From positions 1-62,102 of the forward strand of contig LRSR01004869.1 in assembly GCA_001579985.1 (NCBI GenBank): a stretch of DNA of 62,102 bases, read 5' to 3'. Positions 1-13,055 of the stretch are shown in pieces (position 1 is the stretch's first letter; each line of letters opens with the position of its first letter). The stretch is from Hypsibius dujardini (taxonomy: Eukaryota > Tardigrada > Eutardigrada > Parachela > Hypsibiidae). The position numbers were made by a program, and so were the translations under genes. The notes under the pieces are model-generated. The model made no database searches. It saw nothing but the letters and a program-made list of their open reading frames with translations, and was not told the origin of the DNA.

Positions 1-272
1 GTTAATTACAAGAAGAGATGCATGGCCTTGGGCATGTCTGAGATATGAAACAACAGTCTTTCGATTCAGTCATTACACGACCTAACACATCGCCTTTCAT
101 TGTCTTTCAAGACGAGACAATCAATATCATATCCATTTATAAAAGGCGACAAATGAAATTCTAAACCGTCTCTCACCATTCTGCAAAAACAAATTTATGT
201 ATGACGCGTGGTCTTTTAATCTACGAGTAACCATTTTCTGCTGAATCCTTTTGAATATCCTACGCTGCTCAA
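1..272. other. Upstream flank of the transporter gene, no gene seen
   Basis: No coding stretch is supported here. An in-frame TGA lies just upstream of the ATG at 273, in the frame of the transporter's first exon. That supports the ATG as the start rather than the middle of an exon. No clear TATA element was recognised. Confidence 0.5.
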
Positions 273-3200
273 ATGAAGGCTACGACAAATTGGGTAACGG
301 GGGCTAAACGCTTCCTTTACTGGCACTATCACGATACGCATTTCGCTCGCACGGAAAAGCAATTGGCGCAGGAAAAGTATTCTCGGACTTGTATTTTAAA
401 TGAAACTTAATTATTATACCGAACTGATTCTCTGTAGCTGGAACATTTCGATCTCGTTATAGATGGCTCATTCCAAAACTGGTCCCCTTCAACCGATGGT
501 ATCTAATGCCGGCGTCTTTCCTTATTGAAGTGGGTGGCATGATATAATGAGTGGGGCGTATAATTTTTTTTATTTGAAATTGAACAATCCTTTGTTTAAC
601 ATCAGACATGCTGTGGATCAATCTACGCGTGGAGCGGCTACAATTTGCCCATAGAAGCGAAGCTCTACGGACTAAACGGGGGCATTGACCGCGCAATCGG
701 TAAGTTATCGCGCCCTAGCGGTTCGAAAATGCAGTTATAAATACTGTTTTATCTACTTCTGTTTGTTTTTTTTGAATCGGTCCAATCGAATTATTTGTCA
801 GTAATACAGAAAAATTTGAATAGCTGAAAGGTTGTTTTTTTTGCAGTAAAAATGACGTAAAAAATAAAGAGTCAATACTTAAACTATTTATTCTCTTTTG
901 TACCTAGTGGTCAATGTTTTCTACGTTGCCGTCTGCGTCTTCGCCATCACCGCTGCAATTCTAGGACCATGGTTGGAGCGCATAGGCCCGCTGAAATCTG
1001 AGCAACTGGCTGCAACCCTTTTCTTTGTCGGAAATTTGTTAACGGCTCTAGGAGCTTACTGCAACAGCCTGACATGCATCTACATCGGGTATGGGATATT
1101 CAGTGGGGCAGGCATTGGGATCGGCTCTGTCGCTCCCATTGGTCCCTTACAGACATGGTTTCCGGAATCCCGAGGCTCAGCAGCTGGACTGGCGCTCTGC
1201 GGCTACGGAGCGGGCTCAATAGTCGCTTCGTACGTTCAGGCAGGTAAAGTGACCTTTCAGATTTAGCAGATTGAGGGTACCCTTAACCACAAACGGGTCA
1301 GGCTCAATTGATTTGGAAAGAGGCATCACCAGTTTTTTCAGTCACGGCAAGTTTGAAAGTACCCAGATTGCATTTTTCTGAGATTTCGACTGCAGCCATT
1401 AAACTGATAAGGACCAGAAAATTAGAATTCATTTTCGGCGCCGTATTTCACGAAAGATGTTTTTCAGTTTCCCCATCACAAAATCTGGAATTTACATTTG
1501 GGCAATGGGGAGTTGATATAGGGAAGCCCATAAAGCGAAAGTTGTAGCTGACGAAAAAAGGAACTGAATATTTGCGTTTAAATTATGGGAATGCGCGCCC
1601 TTCAGAAGTCACGCCCTGATTAATAACTGAAACTATGCTTTTTCGGTTTAGTTTCAGTTTAATGGCCTAACGTCGCTCTGCATCCAGGGAAAACCCCCTG
1701 CTCAAGGGCAGCGCCACTACTTAAAAGTATCAACAAAAAATAAATTGACAAAAATTAAAGCTAAAGAAAAAGTGAGAAAACTCTTATACGGTGAGGTATA
1801 TGTAAATAGAGTAGCGAGCAGGGATAAGATCCCGTCCGGAGAGAACGCAACGCCAATTTATTTTATGGATAGCAGTAGAGAAAAAAGAGGCAGAGAGGCA
1901 TATACTTTCCGCGTAAATGGCTGAACGTTTCAAATCCGAGTGACGAGATCAACGAACGATCCGTCCGAAGTCTTCAGTGTCCTTCCGTCTACAGATAAAG
2001 AGATCCGCTTTGTTTGAATTGGCCGTGGGTGGGACAACTGGCGTTTCCGATGTTACGGGTATTGCCTGCACAAGAACAACCGGCAGCAACAGGAACGTAA
2101 GGTTCAAACTAGGTCTCACCAAGAGGAATAATGTTGTAGATGAACCTGTAGGCCAGAATGAGGGAAACTTGAACCAGGGGCTTCCATCCAAGCTGCAGCA
2201 GGCAGTGATAGGAGATTTGGCGACTTTGCTACACGTACAAGCATAAAAAACTCATTTAGTGGTCAGTTTTGAAGCATGTACCTGTGTACTTGCGTACCCA
2301 GGTACAACTAATTAGGCACAGAAAGCCAGCTTCTTTGATATGGTGTACATATAAAAGAGGCTGTACCTACTTAATTATGTACCTAGGTACTAAGATGCTA
2401 TGACACCAGCTGCTATTCTGCAATGTACCTGTATTAGAATGTATTAGAATGACTGTACCTATGTACCTATGTACTTATGTACTAAGGCACTAATATTTCA
2501 GGTACTCAGATGCTATGACGCCAGCTTCTATTTTGCAATGTACCTATCCGACAGGCTGTACCTATGTGCTTATGTAGCTAGGTACTGGCATACCTATGTG
2601 CTACTGTATTCTGATATCACTTGCTGTAGGATGATAAACCTGTTTGAATAGCTGTACTCATATTTTTATGTACTTAGATACTCGTATATTTATATGGAAT
2701 GGTTCACGTTTCTGCTTCGTTCGAACAAAGTGCCTGTCCCAAACTTTGAAATTCCGCCAAAAATGTGTTTGTAACTAGACTGGTAAACTAAATTTTTGTA
2801 ATTATGATACTGCAATCTCACAATTATAACGACTGGTTTAACTCCGCATACGTCACATGCATTTTGTGATTTGTGAGCGGGCGCAAGCACATGAACATGC
2901 AGTGAGACACGACCGAGGTGAAAAACACAGTTATGATAGTGAAGTTATAGATAGTGAGGCTACTATTGAAAATAGACCTCAAAATTGTTTTTGGGGTCAT
3001 CTTTGAAAACTGAAACAGACGCCCAGCAGTCAGTTTAATTGGTTAGCACAAGGACTATTTAAAATAGTCTGATTGTAAAAAATTATTTAAGCAGCTAAAT
3101 CAATGAAAATAGAATCTGCAGAGCGCATTCCACTTTGCAATAATTTTTATTAACCATGGGAAAGAAAAACTAAATGTTTGAGATGGTGCAACCAAACTAT

Positions 3201-6200
3201 CAATTGTAAAATTAGCCGCCATTTTAGCTTGATTTTGTTTCCTTGAAACAATTGAAAACATTTAAACCACACAATTTTTCTCGTTTGGTTTATAAGGTGG
3301 ATAAAAGTTTTTAAAAAAAAAGCTAATTGTTCAACGTATCAGCTTCAAATCTGCAACCAGAGTTAAGGTAATAATATTAAAATGGAATTACGAAGGTAGT
3401 GACCATTTGATGTAGGAGCAAAGGTCAAGGTGATCCTGAACTAATCAGTCAGCGCGCACTTGTAACCGGCAAACTTCATGGTTTCCAGTTTCACGAAACG
3501 CGTTTGCCGAAGCAGAATGAATGGGCTGGCAAACGCGTTTCGTGAATTGGAAACCATGAAACGCGTTTGTCGGCTATACGTGCTTCACTCGTTTCTAAGT
3601 ACAAAGGCACACCGTACCGGCTTTGAGGAAATATGGTAATTGCAAAACCAGAGGCTGCCGGTTTATTTCCAGCGCAGGCTTGCTTTACCCAAATTTTTCA
3701 AATTTTAACTAGAATGGAGATACTAATTCATTAAATATTTGGCGTTTAAAATTCCCTCCATGTTTCAATCCAAATTTAAAATCAAACTTTTTGGTTAAAA
3801 CACTATTCACTGGATATAAAGGGAACTGCTGGTTTGCCATAATGAAAAATTACCGCCTTTCTTCAGTATTGGAGTCATAATGAATTTCAACTGTGTAACA
3901 TATAACATTATTAATTTAATAACCTTTGTAAGTTTTCCCCTAAACTAACTACTGCAAATCAATGGGGAAAGCTGCTCCAGACATAATCGGCGCCGTGAAA
4001 TATTCAATTTCGTTTCCCAGATTCGAAGGATGGCCGGGCCAGAATTATTAATAGATGCGTCTCCTTATTTTAAAGAAATCTTAGAGAACCCTAGTACCTT
4101 AAACATAAGTACATAGGTACAACCATTCGGATAGCTACATTGCAGAATAGAAGCTGGCGTCATAGCATCTGAGTACCTAAAATATTAGTACCTTAGTACA
4201 TAAGTACATAGGTACATTGCAGAATAGCAGCTGGTCTCATAGCATCTTAGTACCTAAAACATATGTACCTAGGTACATAAGTACATAGGTACAACCCTTC
4301 TGATAGGTATCAATGTTTAGAATAATCATATATCGTTTTACCTATGTCTCTTTGTACCTAGATACATAAGTACACAGGTACATAAGTACAAACCAGGTCG
4401 CGCGACTTTTTTGAGCTTGCTGTAAAACTGACCAGTAGTCACCGTCAGGGGACTTAAGTTCGGAGTACCGAGGAACAGCTTCATGCAATCCTCCAGTTCG
4501 TTGATTAGAGTCAATAACTCAGTTTTTGCAGTACAGAACAGTAGTCTATCATAGGCATGACAAGGCATCGAAACAAAACGATCCGCGCCTGTTATCTCTG
4601 CCGAAATAACGCCGTGAGGTAACAAGTTCGCTGGCGCGCCTTTACTGCTACTTTAAGGTGTTCGGTTTCCAGATCAGATATCAGTCTAGGTGAATTCAAA
4701 AGTATTTTGTCGAGCTGGCTTATGGTATGGCGATACCGTCGAGATGATACTGGTGGATTGCGGGTGATCGCATGGCTGAGAAACAGACATAAGAAGACTT
4801 CTCGGGACCAAAGAAGACCGTAAGATTTTTTCCATCCAGCTGGGAAACAGCATGGTGTGACGCATGCGTTGTAGAGAATGGTCAATAGTTGGACGAGGGC
4901 AACTCCACACTCCCTCATCAGCCGATAAGTGATCTGAAATAGTACGCTTAATTTGGTCACATCCAGGCACTTCAGAGTTTTCTTGACATCATTCTCCTTG
5001 ATACAGACGGAGAGCTGATTCATAGGCTAAAAAAAAACCCTGGGCAGCAATTGTGGACGCATGACTGTTGGCAGTCGGAAAAAAATTAATGTTGTCGGTT
5101 GGCTTAGTCCAAATCTGCCAAAGCAAAAGAATCGTCAGCAAGACTTTTCAAAGGAGGAACTGTCTCAACGTCAACTGATGACCTAACAAATCCCCAAAAC
5201 TTCTGTGAGTCGCTTCCCTTCGAGAATCAGACTGACAGAACGGAGTTTCTTGAAAGCGACATTGCGCCGGCGGATGACGTTTTTGATTTTAGACGGATAG
5301 TCGCACTGGCCATGTTGCAGCCTGATGGAAGTCAGCCGGTAAAAATGATTCACTCTGTTGGTAATGGTGTTTTCAATCACACCCGCTTGATCGGTGGGAT
5401 CGCGTCTGGCAAGGCGTCTGTTCCAGTCGATATCCGACAACACGCGTTGAGAGGCCGCAGTTTTGTTACGGTCGAAAATCCCTTTTTGTCTGGTCAGCAA
5501 TTTTGGACGCCAAAAAGGCACTGCGGTAGTCAGACTGATGTCGATGTGGTCGCAGGAGGCTGCTGGTAGTGCCACTGGAAACGACAGCAAGATTTTGAGG
5601 GATGAACACTAGATCAAGTGTATTAGCAAGGTGGTGGGAAAACAAAAAACTTGTTTAAATTCGAATTCGAGACAATTACAATTGATTTCAGCATTACGAT
5701 TTTTATTTGCAGTTTTTCTTAATACAATTTCAAAAGAAATGTTTTTCACTGATCGTCAGAAGTATGAATTTGCTTCACTACATTGAACTTGGGGAAAACG
5801 TTATAATGGGTGTCCTATCGACGTGTCGAAAAAAGGTTGTCATATGATTGCTCGAAAAAAGTACGCACAAGCGTTTTAAGTTCACTTTTCCGAGAGAGAA
5901 TTATCGGGGGATTTATAAAAGACTTGCGTCGGATGAAAGTCCTAAAATGACAGCGTTGGGAAGAATACAGTGCAATATTGTGCTTAGATTGATCAGACTT
6001 GCGAAACTGCAGCTCTCAATTGATTTTGTTGAGTTCGTGATCCAGAATTCATTTTTGAGTTGACGAAATCTTGGCTTCCACCCGAAAATGTTTCCTAGAA
6101 GCTGGGCTTGTTGTATTATTTTTTTTGGGCTATCGGTTTGGACTAAAACCTTTCGTTGCCTCTGAGCGATGCGGGAGACAGTAATGACAACCTTGTTGAT

Positions 6201-9200
6201 CACCACCAGCTTAACCAAGAACAATAGTACTTGATATTTGTTTCCTAATTTTAAAAGTCTTTCAACTTTCGTTACCGAACTGTCTGTGGTACACCAAGCA
6301 AGACTAAAGCGTCAAACAAAGAAATCGCACTATTCCGGGCCAATTTTCAGTTCATCGCCTAACTTTAGACACTTGGAAAGCGGACATGTGGGAGTTCTTC
6401 AAAAAAGTCCGCAATTTTTTTTTATTTTGCCAGTAGACGGGTTGAACTTATTTCGTGCCTAAAGGGTTAGCTGCAAGTCGGTACGTTTTGGTTCTCAAAC
6501 ATGTTACCTGCGAAACGGTGCCTCTAACTATTCTTATCATATTTTCGCCAAATCGGTAGGTGAAATCTTTAGTAACACGAAAGCCACATCTCAGTTTATT
6601 CGAAAGGAAAGGACTAGTTCATGCCATCTGATGTTAAGTATACTAAGATTCTAGCATTTCAACGACCTTAATTCTTTCTTTCAAATGTGATTTAAATATT
6701 ATTTCCTTCTTCATAGTTCAATATTTATTTATAAACGGAGAACGAAATAGAGCTGAAAAAATGAACCTTGGCTCTGTGTCTCCGCCAGTTTCACTCGCGT
6801 TAAAAACTTCCACCAGAAGTAAGCTTTTTTTATGAATGTCCTTGTTCGTCCAGTGTAAGATTGGTACAGTTTGATTACAGCTGTCTTATTCTCAAGTAGA
6901 TCAGTTATTGTCTAGCCATCTTGAGATTCAGTTGTTCTAATTATATTGTTCTACTTATATTTACAGAGTTGATCGGCCGAGACTATCCAAAAACGGGACA
7001 GACAGACCTTGGCATCCCATTGACCTTCGTTATACTCGGATCCGCTTACTTTGTCATCATGTGCCTATTTTCCTTGGTACTTCGAATGCCACCACCTGGT
7101 TATGCTGGGCCAATACCGAGCATGGTTAGACATCATACGCAACGAGGTGTTCCTAACGGAAAAAAGTTTGATCGGACAACACGTTTGCCGATCGAGTCGA
7201 AGCAGTTGGACAGTGCATTGGTACCGGCGCCGCAGCCGGCCAGACCGGAATGCGTCGAAATGACGTTGGTGGAGTCGCTGAAATCGCTTCAGTTCTGGAT
7301 GATCGTAAGTTTAACGGGGATTATACGTTCCATGCGGCGTGAGTTAACAAGAAAAATATATTTAATCTTCAACTGGACTACAACCGAGTTGCCTTTTCAG
7401 CTCAATCGTCTCCCAGTTATTTTAAAAGTCACCAGGGAATCAGTTGGTGTTAGTTTACAATGACAATTTCTATTTGAGATGAATATAAAAATATATTTCA
7501 TTTTCTCGATGAAATTAAAAGGTATACATTTTAAATAATTACGTTTCGTTTAAGAAAACAGTATTGGACCTCTTGATCAAAATAATTTGCAGATCTAAAC
7601 GCCAGAAGAAATTTTGATATTGCTCAGAGAAGCATCGCCAGAAGGTATCCAACCTCTTGACTGACCGGGCTTGAATCGAACCTGAATAGCAACTGGTGAT
7701 GGGCGCAGCCAAATTATCCAAGAATCTATGGGCGTCAGGAGTGGGCGTCGCGGAATACGGACATACTCAAGCAATCAATGTATCCCTTATCTAGAAATTT
7801 GATATTTTAAAGAATATTCAAAATACATTTGTACAGCATTAACTGATCTAAAATAAACCATCTCTTTGACTTTTTGTGAATCGGCTCGCTAGAAGACTGA
7901 CAAAACACAAAGTTTTACGATTTGAATATGCGGAATTGGCGTGGGAATTACTTTACTGCTTTCTTTTTATAATCCAAATATTCATAGGATGTGTTACGGT
8001 TTACATATCGGACATTTTGTTTATTTCATTTTATTTTTTAGCGGGATGGGGGGGGGAAGGGTAACATTTGATAATACCGGGAAAGATGTATAAAAGTAAG
8101 AATTAAGTGTGCACATGCCGTTATACTCAATTCGATCCATACGCTGGAGTTGTTTGTGGAGTGATTGAGATCTCAATCAAACCTGCTGTCACGTATACAC
8201 CATCGCAATCCATCCCACTGTGGGGCAGGCTGGGATGACCTGAGGGGAGGGGGCGGTGAGCAATCCTGTTAACTCAATAAATTGTATTAATATCTGAAGT
8301 GGTGGGCATTGCAATATTCATTCCTGAGGGGTCTGAAGTTACCATACTGTCACCACCATCACCGATATACTTGGTATGCATTACAAGACTTCACGCCTTC
8401 CTGATTCATTTTGTATTGAACCCCTAATTCGAAAATTGTTGAGTCAATCTGTGAGAACTATTGCGTTAATTAAATTTGATTTAATTCGATTTAATTAAAG
8501 CCGATTCAATAAATTGACCTATGACCGCATTTTTATGGAGGAACGCTAATTCAAAAATGTTGTATATAAGAACTAATTTCATAACGGATTCCAGGTAGAT
8601 TGAATCGATGCTCACTCACAGAACGGGATAATTCTTCATACATATTTACAAATATTGCATGACAAGCTCACTAATTTTATTATTACCATTTTAGAAACAG
8701 TATCCGTTTCATTTAGTACATTTGAATTGAAGTAATACCGACACGCTTAGCTGATATTTGTTTGCATTATTCATTTTAGTATTTCATGTTTATCGGAGCG
8801 GTGCTTGCGGGGCTCCTGATCCTGTCCAAGATCCAAACCATTATCCAAAATCAGTTGGGCGGCTCGCCCCAAGAAGCTGTCAAGATGAATGCTGTCCTGG
8901 GCGGAGTAAGCATACATATAAATATTCATCAAACGGTAATATGATTTTCTAATTTCCGTTGGTTTTTTGGCAAAAAGCTCAACTTATTGGGACGTCTACT
9001 TTTGCCGCTGTCGTCTGATCTGCTGAAAACGCGCAAGCTCATCTACGGCATTTCTCTGGCTGTACAAGCAGTCTGCGTCGGATTCCTTCCAACGGCTCTG
9101 CACGCAGGAAACTACAGCGGAACATTGGCTTGCATTTTCATCATTTGCTTCTTCTGTAAGATTTGGTTGATCATATTCTTAATTCAGATTGCGGTACCAA

Positions 9201-11783
9201 TAGGGAGTTTTAACCTCGAGCATTGTGGTCAGAAAGTTGGTTGTGCCAAAACGGTTTAGGGAATTTTATTTTGTTTAAGTATAAGTATGTTTCTGTAGGT
9301 CACTGATTAAATAAACTGGCATCTCCTGTTAGCTGATCTAACTTAATGTATATTTTCTGATAAGTTTGTTGCCTTCTAAACCGTTCATATCTCGCTCTAA
9401 GTTGGGCCTGTTAACCACCCGCGACAATTAAAATATATTGTATATTGTACATATAGTATAGTATTGTTCTGAAAGCAACAATAGCATTTTTAGATTTCAA
9501 GATTTTATTGTAATTAACGCGATTCGCATAGTCTGTTGATTGGAGATAAAGAAATCAAGATATAGTGTGACGCAGACTTCACAACAACAAAAACCGCTTG
9601 AAAAGGAAATTAAGCGCAGACTAAGAGTCTGAAATCAGTTTTTGATCCTAACATGCACGGTAATTGTGTACATGTAAAACAATTTCTTCCTGCTAATTTG
9701 CTGACTTAAACATCTGCCATCTACAAAACCTTCTTTTTAGATTGCTTAAAATCTGAATGGCCGTTCTGCACAAGTTCTCAAAAACATTGTTTAATGCGTG
9801 CGAAATTAGGTAGGATCAATTCGAAAAAAAAATTTTGGACATAACTATCTCACACGTGCATTAATTAAATATCGAACGTTTTCCAGAACCCTTGAGTTGC
9901 TACAGTATTTTTTGCACCGTGATCTGTTTGATGGATTAGTGAAAATATAATTAAAGCCGGATTTTACTCGTTGGAGGTAACTGTTTGTTTCTATTGCCGG
10001 TCACTTATTTGCGTACCAAGGGTTAACTGGTTAAATGCTCTAATGTCTGCTGGTTCTCATAACGGTGTGGTTTCAGACGGTGGGAGCCTTGGAATGATGC
10101 CAGCCTTTCTAGCGGATCAGTTTGGCGCCAGCATCGTCGGTACGTTTATAATCTGCTTAAATGCCATTTACTCAGTTGGGGTAATTTTCGATTATGAAAC
10201 TCACCCTTGCATTTTTATTTTATAAAAAGCATAATTATAACGATTTTCAAAGATTTATTTTGCTTCTGTGTTCCGAAGATTCTTTTTGCTGGGATAACTT
10301 CCAACTCGGAAAAACGCTGAACGATTTAGCTTTCCCTGACTTTCACTGCAAAACCATCATTTCTGAAAACCGCTCAAGCGTACTTTTTTGTACACAGACT
10401 TATCTATAATTCAATTTCAAGTCGACGGTCATCTGCAAAAAATATTCCTTAAGTCATAAAGCTGAGCTCAGAGTTATTTCAAAATAGCAGCCAAAGATGT
10501 CGAATCATGTTCCGCCATGACTGAAACTCAAGGCTCCGGCCTCCAATCCCGAAAACTGTTTCGCTAATGGCAATCGATCTCAAATTGAATTTTGATGTGG
10601 CTTACTTAACTAAGAAATCTTTTAACGTATTCCAGAAACGGATAATTTTGCAGTAGAGGCAGGGAAAGCTAAATCTTCCTGTCTTTTCCCGACTTAAAAT
10701 TCTCCCAAAATAAGATTTATGGGGCCACAACGACGAAATGATTTTTCAAGCTAATCATGTATGGAGAAACATATTTCAAACCCGAAAATCGCCTAAAGTT
10801 AGTTTGATCGTTACCTTTCTTAATCTTGACTCACAGGTGCGACGTATGGAGTGATGCTCACGGCTTGGGCTTTAGCCGGAGTTGGTGGCGGATTTATTTT
10901 CAGCGCTGTTTACAACCAACAGCACGCAAAGTATCCGTCGCTTGATATGGCCTACATGTGGTAAGCTGTTATGGAATTTCGATAGCGAAATTTCCCGTCG
11001 AAAACCCATCAAAACATCAACTCAATTGACCTAGAAAAACTTGTGAGCAATTGCCTCACACTTAATAAGAAAATGACACCATCTGATAAACGAATTTGAA
11101 TTTTAACGTTTTCCGAAATGTCTTCTTGATTGCATTCCTCGTAAACGGAATTACTTCTTACGCAATTCTAGTGGACATTAAATTTGTCCTCCAATTAGTC
11201 AGACGCAAGTCCTTTTCGGATTAACAACTGAGGACATTTTCTTACGACATTTCAACTTCGAACTAAATGCTCACTTTTAGAAACTAAAACAAACTACAAA
11301 CAAGTTGTAACATCGATCTCTTGTAGCAACCACGATAGGCCATCCCGCTCCACTTTGGTTATTTAATCTTTACATACAGTATTCACCGAAAAAGGGTAAC
11401 AAATCGCACAAGATTGACGAATTTCGAAGGGTGACGATAGATTGTGTGATTTTAGGTACGAAGTAAATTTCCGCTGGATCCTCGGGCCGATTGTACTGGG
11501 ATTCTTTATTACACTCTTTATACCGACGAACGTACGCGATGTGAAACTGCCCCGTGTCCCCGGAGAGCTCTTCCGACTCCGTCTGATCAACGATCGGCTG
11601 TTTCGTTTCACCAAATGGAGGGGACATATCCTCACGCGTGAGGAGGAGGAGACTGAATGGCAAGCGTACCTCGAAAATTCAAAGATCGCAGAAAAGGAAT
11701 CGGAGACACATCCGAACGGCGTCGCAGCTCCAGCAAAAAGTGGAGACCTGCCTGGAAGTTGTGAATTGAATTCAGTAGTTTAA
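273..11783 (+). CDS. MFS transporter, oxalate/formate-antiporter-like, 10 exons
   Basis: Joined exons 273-390, 438-529, 606-699, 908-1243, 6967-7304, 8780-8905, 8978-9155, 10077-10139, 10837-10960 and 11456-11783 give 1797 nt, a 598-residue protein. All introns are GT-AG and every phase closes. The protein is a 12-helix major facilitator. Early helix 1 reads GSIYAWSGYNLP. The loop after helix 4 reads PIGPLQTWFPESRG, followed by AAGLALCGYGAGSIV, which is the signature region of eukaryotic OFA/monocarboxylate-type carriers. A long central loop (about residues 255-315) separates two six-helix halves. The second half carries LGRLLLPLSSD and MMPAFLADQFG. The C-terminal tail is acidic (four consecutive Glu) and cytosolic. 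By family it should move a small organic anion across a membrane; the substrate cannot be read from sequence. The ATG at 273 follows an in-frame stop. The weakest junction is the GTATTT donor after 390, but its phase fits. Confidence 0.88.
1989..2192 (-). pseudogene. Possible exon pair (membrane-protein C-terminus) inside transporter intron 4
   Basis: On the minus strand a 73-nt exon (2120-2192) sits between a good CTGCTGCAG acceptor and a GTGAGA donor. A 54-nt intron follows, then a second segment (1989-2065) behind a TTGTGCAG acceptor, ending in TAG. Phases match. The join encodes a hydrophobic, helix-like stretch (VQVSLILAYRFIYNIIPLG) and then a short polar tail. No upstream exons are visible; that side is occupied by a foldback repeat. 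It could be the orphan 3' end of a decayed gene, or a chance splice pattern. Family not recognised. Confidence 0.22.
2270..4390. repeat. Foldback element with GTACCTA-rich repeated arms
   Basis: Two arms, about 2270-2690 and 4085-4390, are inverted copies of one another. Each is dominated by palindromic GTACCTAGGTAC-type words and contains two or more copies of a roughly 110-base unit with the core GATGCTATGACRCCAGCT; the reverse complement appears in the right arm. The arms flank about 1.4 kb of unrelated AT-rich DNA that contains a strong hairpin. The layout fits a foldback or long-TIR non-autonomous transposon. No open frame for a transposase is seen. Confidence 0.6.
3477..3558. repeat. 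Strong hairpin, 31-32 bp stem
   Basis: The left arm (3477-3508) and right arm (3528-3558) are near-perfect reverse complements, with one indel and one mismatch. They enclose a 19-base loop. Both arms contain the sub-palindrome AAACGCGTTT, and a third partial copy of that word follows at 3559-3575. It lies near the centre of the larger foldback element. Confidence 0.75.
4430..5590 (-). pseudogene. Decayed non-LTR retrotransposon (endonuclease end and RT start)
   Basis: Reading leftward, 5590-5183 encodes a piece with DHIDISLTTAVP, which resembles the SDH-type end of an AP endonuclease domain. A basic linker follows (KIKNVIRRRNVAFKKL). Then 5023-4592 encodes a reverse-transcriptase N-terminal region (YRLMRECGVALVQLLTILYN, then PAGWKKS). 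The order endonuclease, linker, RT is that of Jockey/CR1-like LINEs. Frames shift between and within the pieces and no FADD-type catalytic box is seen, so it is a dead 5'-truncated or eroded copy. Confidence 0.6.
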
Positions 11784-13055
11784 ACTCTAAAGCTTTTCCA
11801 CGCTCAATGTGTTTTGTCACTTGCAGAGAAGTATAAACTGCTTTACCTGCGCGGAAAACAAAATTGAAGAGCTTTGGCCTGTTTACTTATGTCGTTTTTT
11901 TTCATTACTTTGCACTCCGACAAATGGATTTGACCACATTCTGAGCCAGCTCGAAAAACGTTGCAACACATGGTTTTATTTTACTGCCAGACAACGCTCT
12001 TGCGTACCGACAGCGAGCCACATTACGGAAGTTGCGAACGTCAAAAAATAGTAACTTAGACCTAAACGAAAAGAAGAAACGAACGTAAAAACGACGGTTT
12101 CTTCGTAATTACGACGTTAGATACAAAACGAAGCCCTTCGTTTGGTAAGGAACGACGTCTCTTGACAGTCTTTTTCATGCGATTTTTTTGGCAAAATTTT
12201 GAAGAAAATGAATGACCAGAAGCGGTCCACATTTAGGAATTGTTTCCTCTTTCTCCTGGTACATTGAAATCGAAAATATGAGTGTGATTTGGATTCATCC
12301 AGTCATTTTTTGGAAGACGGGAAAATTTACTCATCTTTTTGAGTTGATTGACTGGCATTGATTTCGTAGAAAATATTCTTATGTTGCTGAGTTGATTGAT
12401 TGGCAGTGATTGGGCACATCGTATTTCCGACAAAGATCAGCCGCAATCCGCATTCGTGAGTTTTCCCCACTACTGTCTTGTTGATTACCAGACAATGTCT
12501 TCTCAATGATTTCGAACGAGCTAAGCGATCTGCATGAGATAAAATGTGTGCTTTGAGTTAAGTTCTGCCTGTCAACTGTTGTTTAAACTTCCGTTCACTT
12601 TTCGTTGTTCGTGTGCGTTTCTTTGCGCATTCTCAATAAAGCCCCGCAAAAAGAAACGTTGACTGCAAGGACGTTTTCCCTTTCGCTTGAGTACATGTTT
12701 ATTTTTGAAAGACCTGCGCAACTTCCTTATTATAAAAATGACGGAAGAAGAGAAATGCGACGTGCAGTGCCTCGTTTCTTCACCCAGTAAAAATAGAAAG
12801 TACCTGGAATTTTTTCGCTCAACCCAATCGTTGAGTTGTTTTATCCTTGCGAAGTCTGATCATTGCTTCACACGCCCTTCACGATCAAAAAGTCCCTTCT
12901 CATTGTCATGGAAGACCGTGTTTGCTTCTCTCTCCTTGGAACTGACCTGGATTGTAAAAGCCTTGGTGAACGCTAGCAGTTCTTTAGACAATTTCACACG
13001 TAACTTTTCTTCAGCTCAGCTTGGTGTCTATTTTTACGGTTAAAAAGAAGGGTAC
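11784..13055. other. Intergenic, no gene recognised
   Basis: Short frames here lack codon or motif support. A CTCAATAAAGC word near 12631 could be a polyadenylation signal, but it is 850 bases past the transporter stop. Confidence 0.4.
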
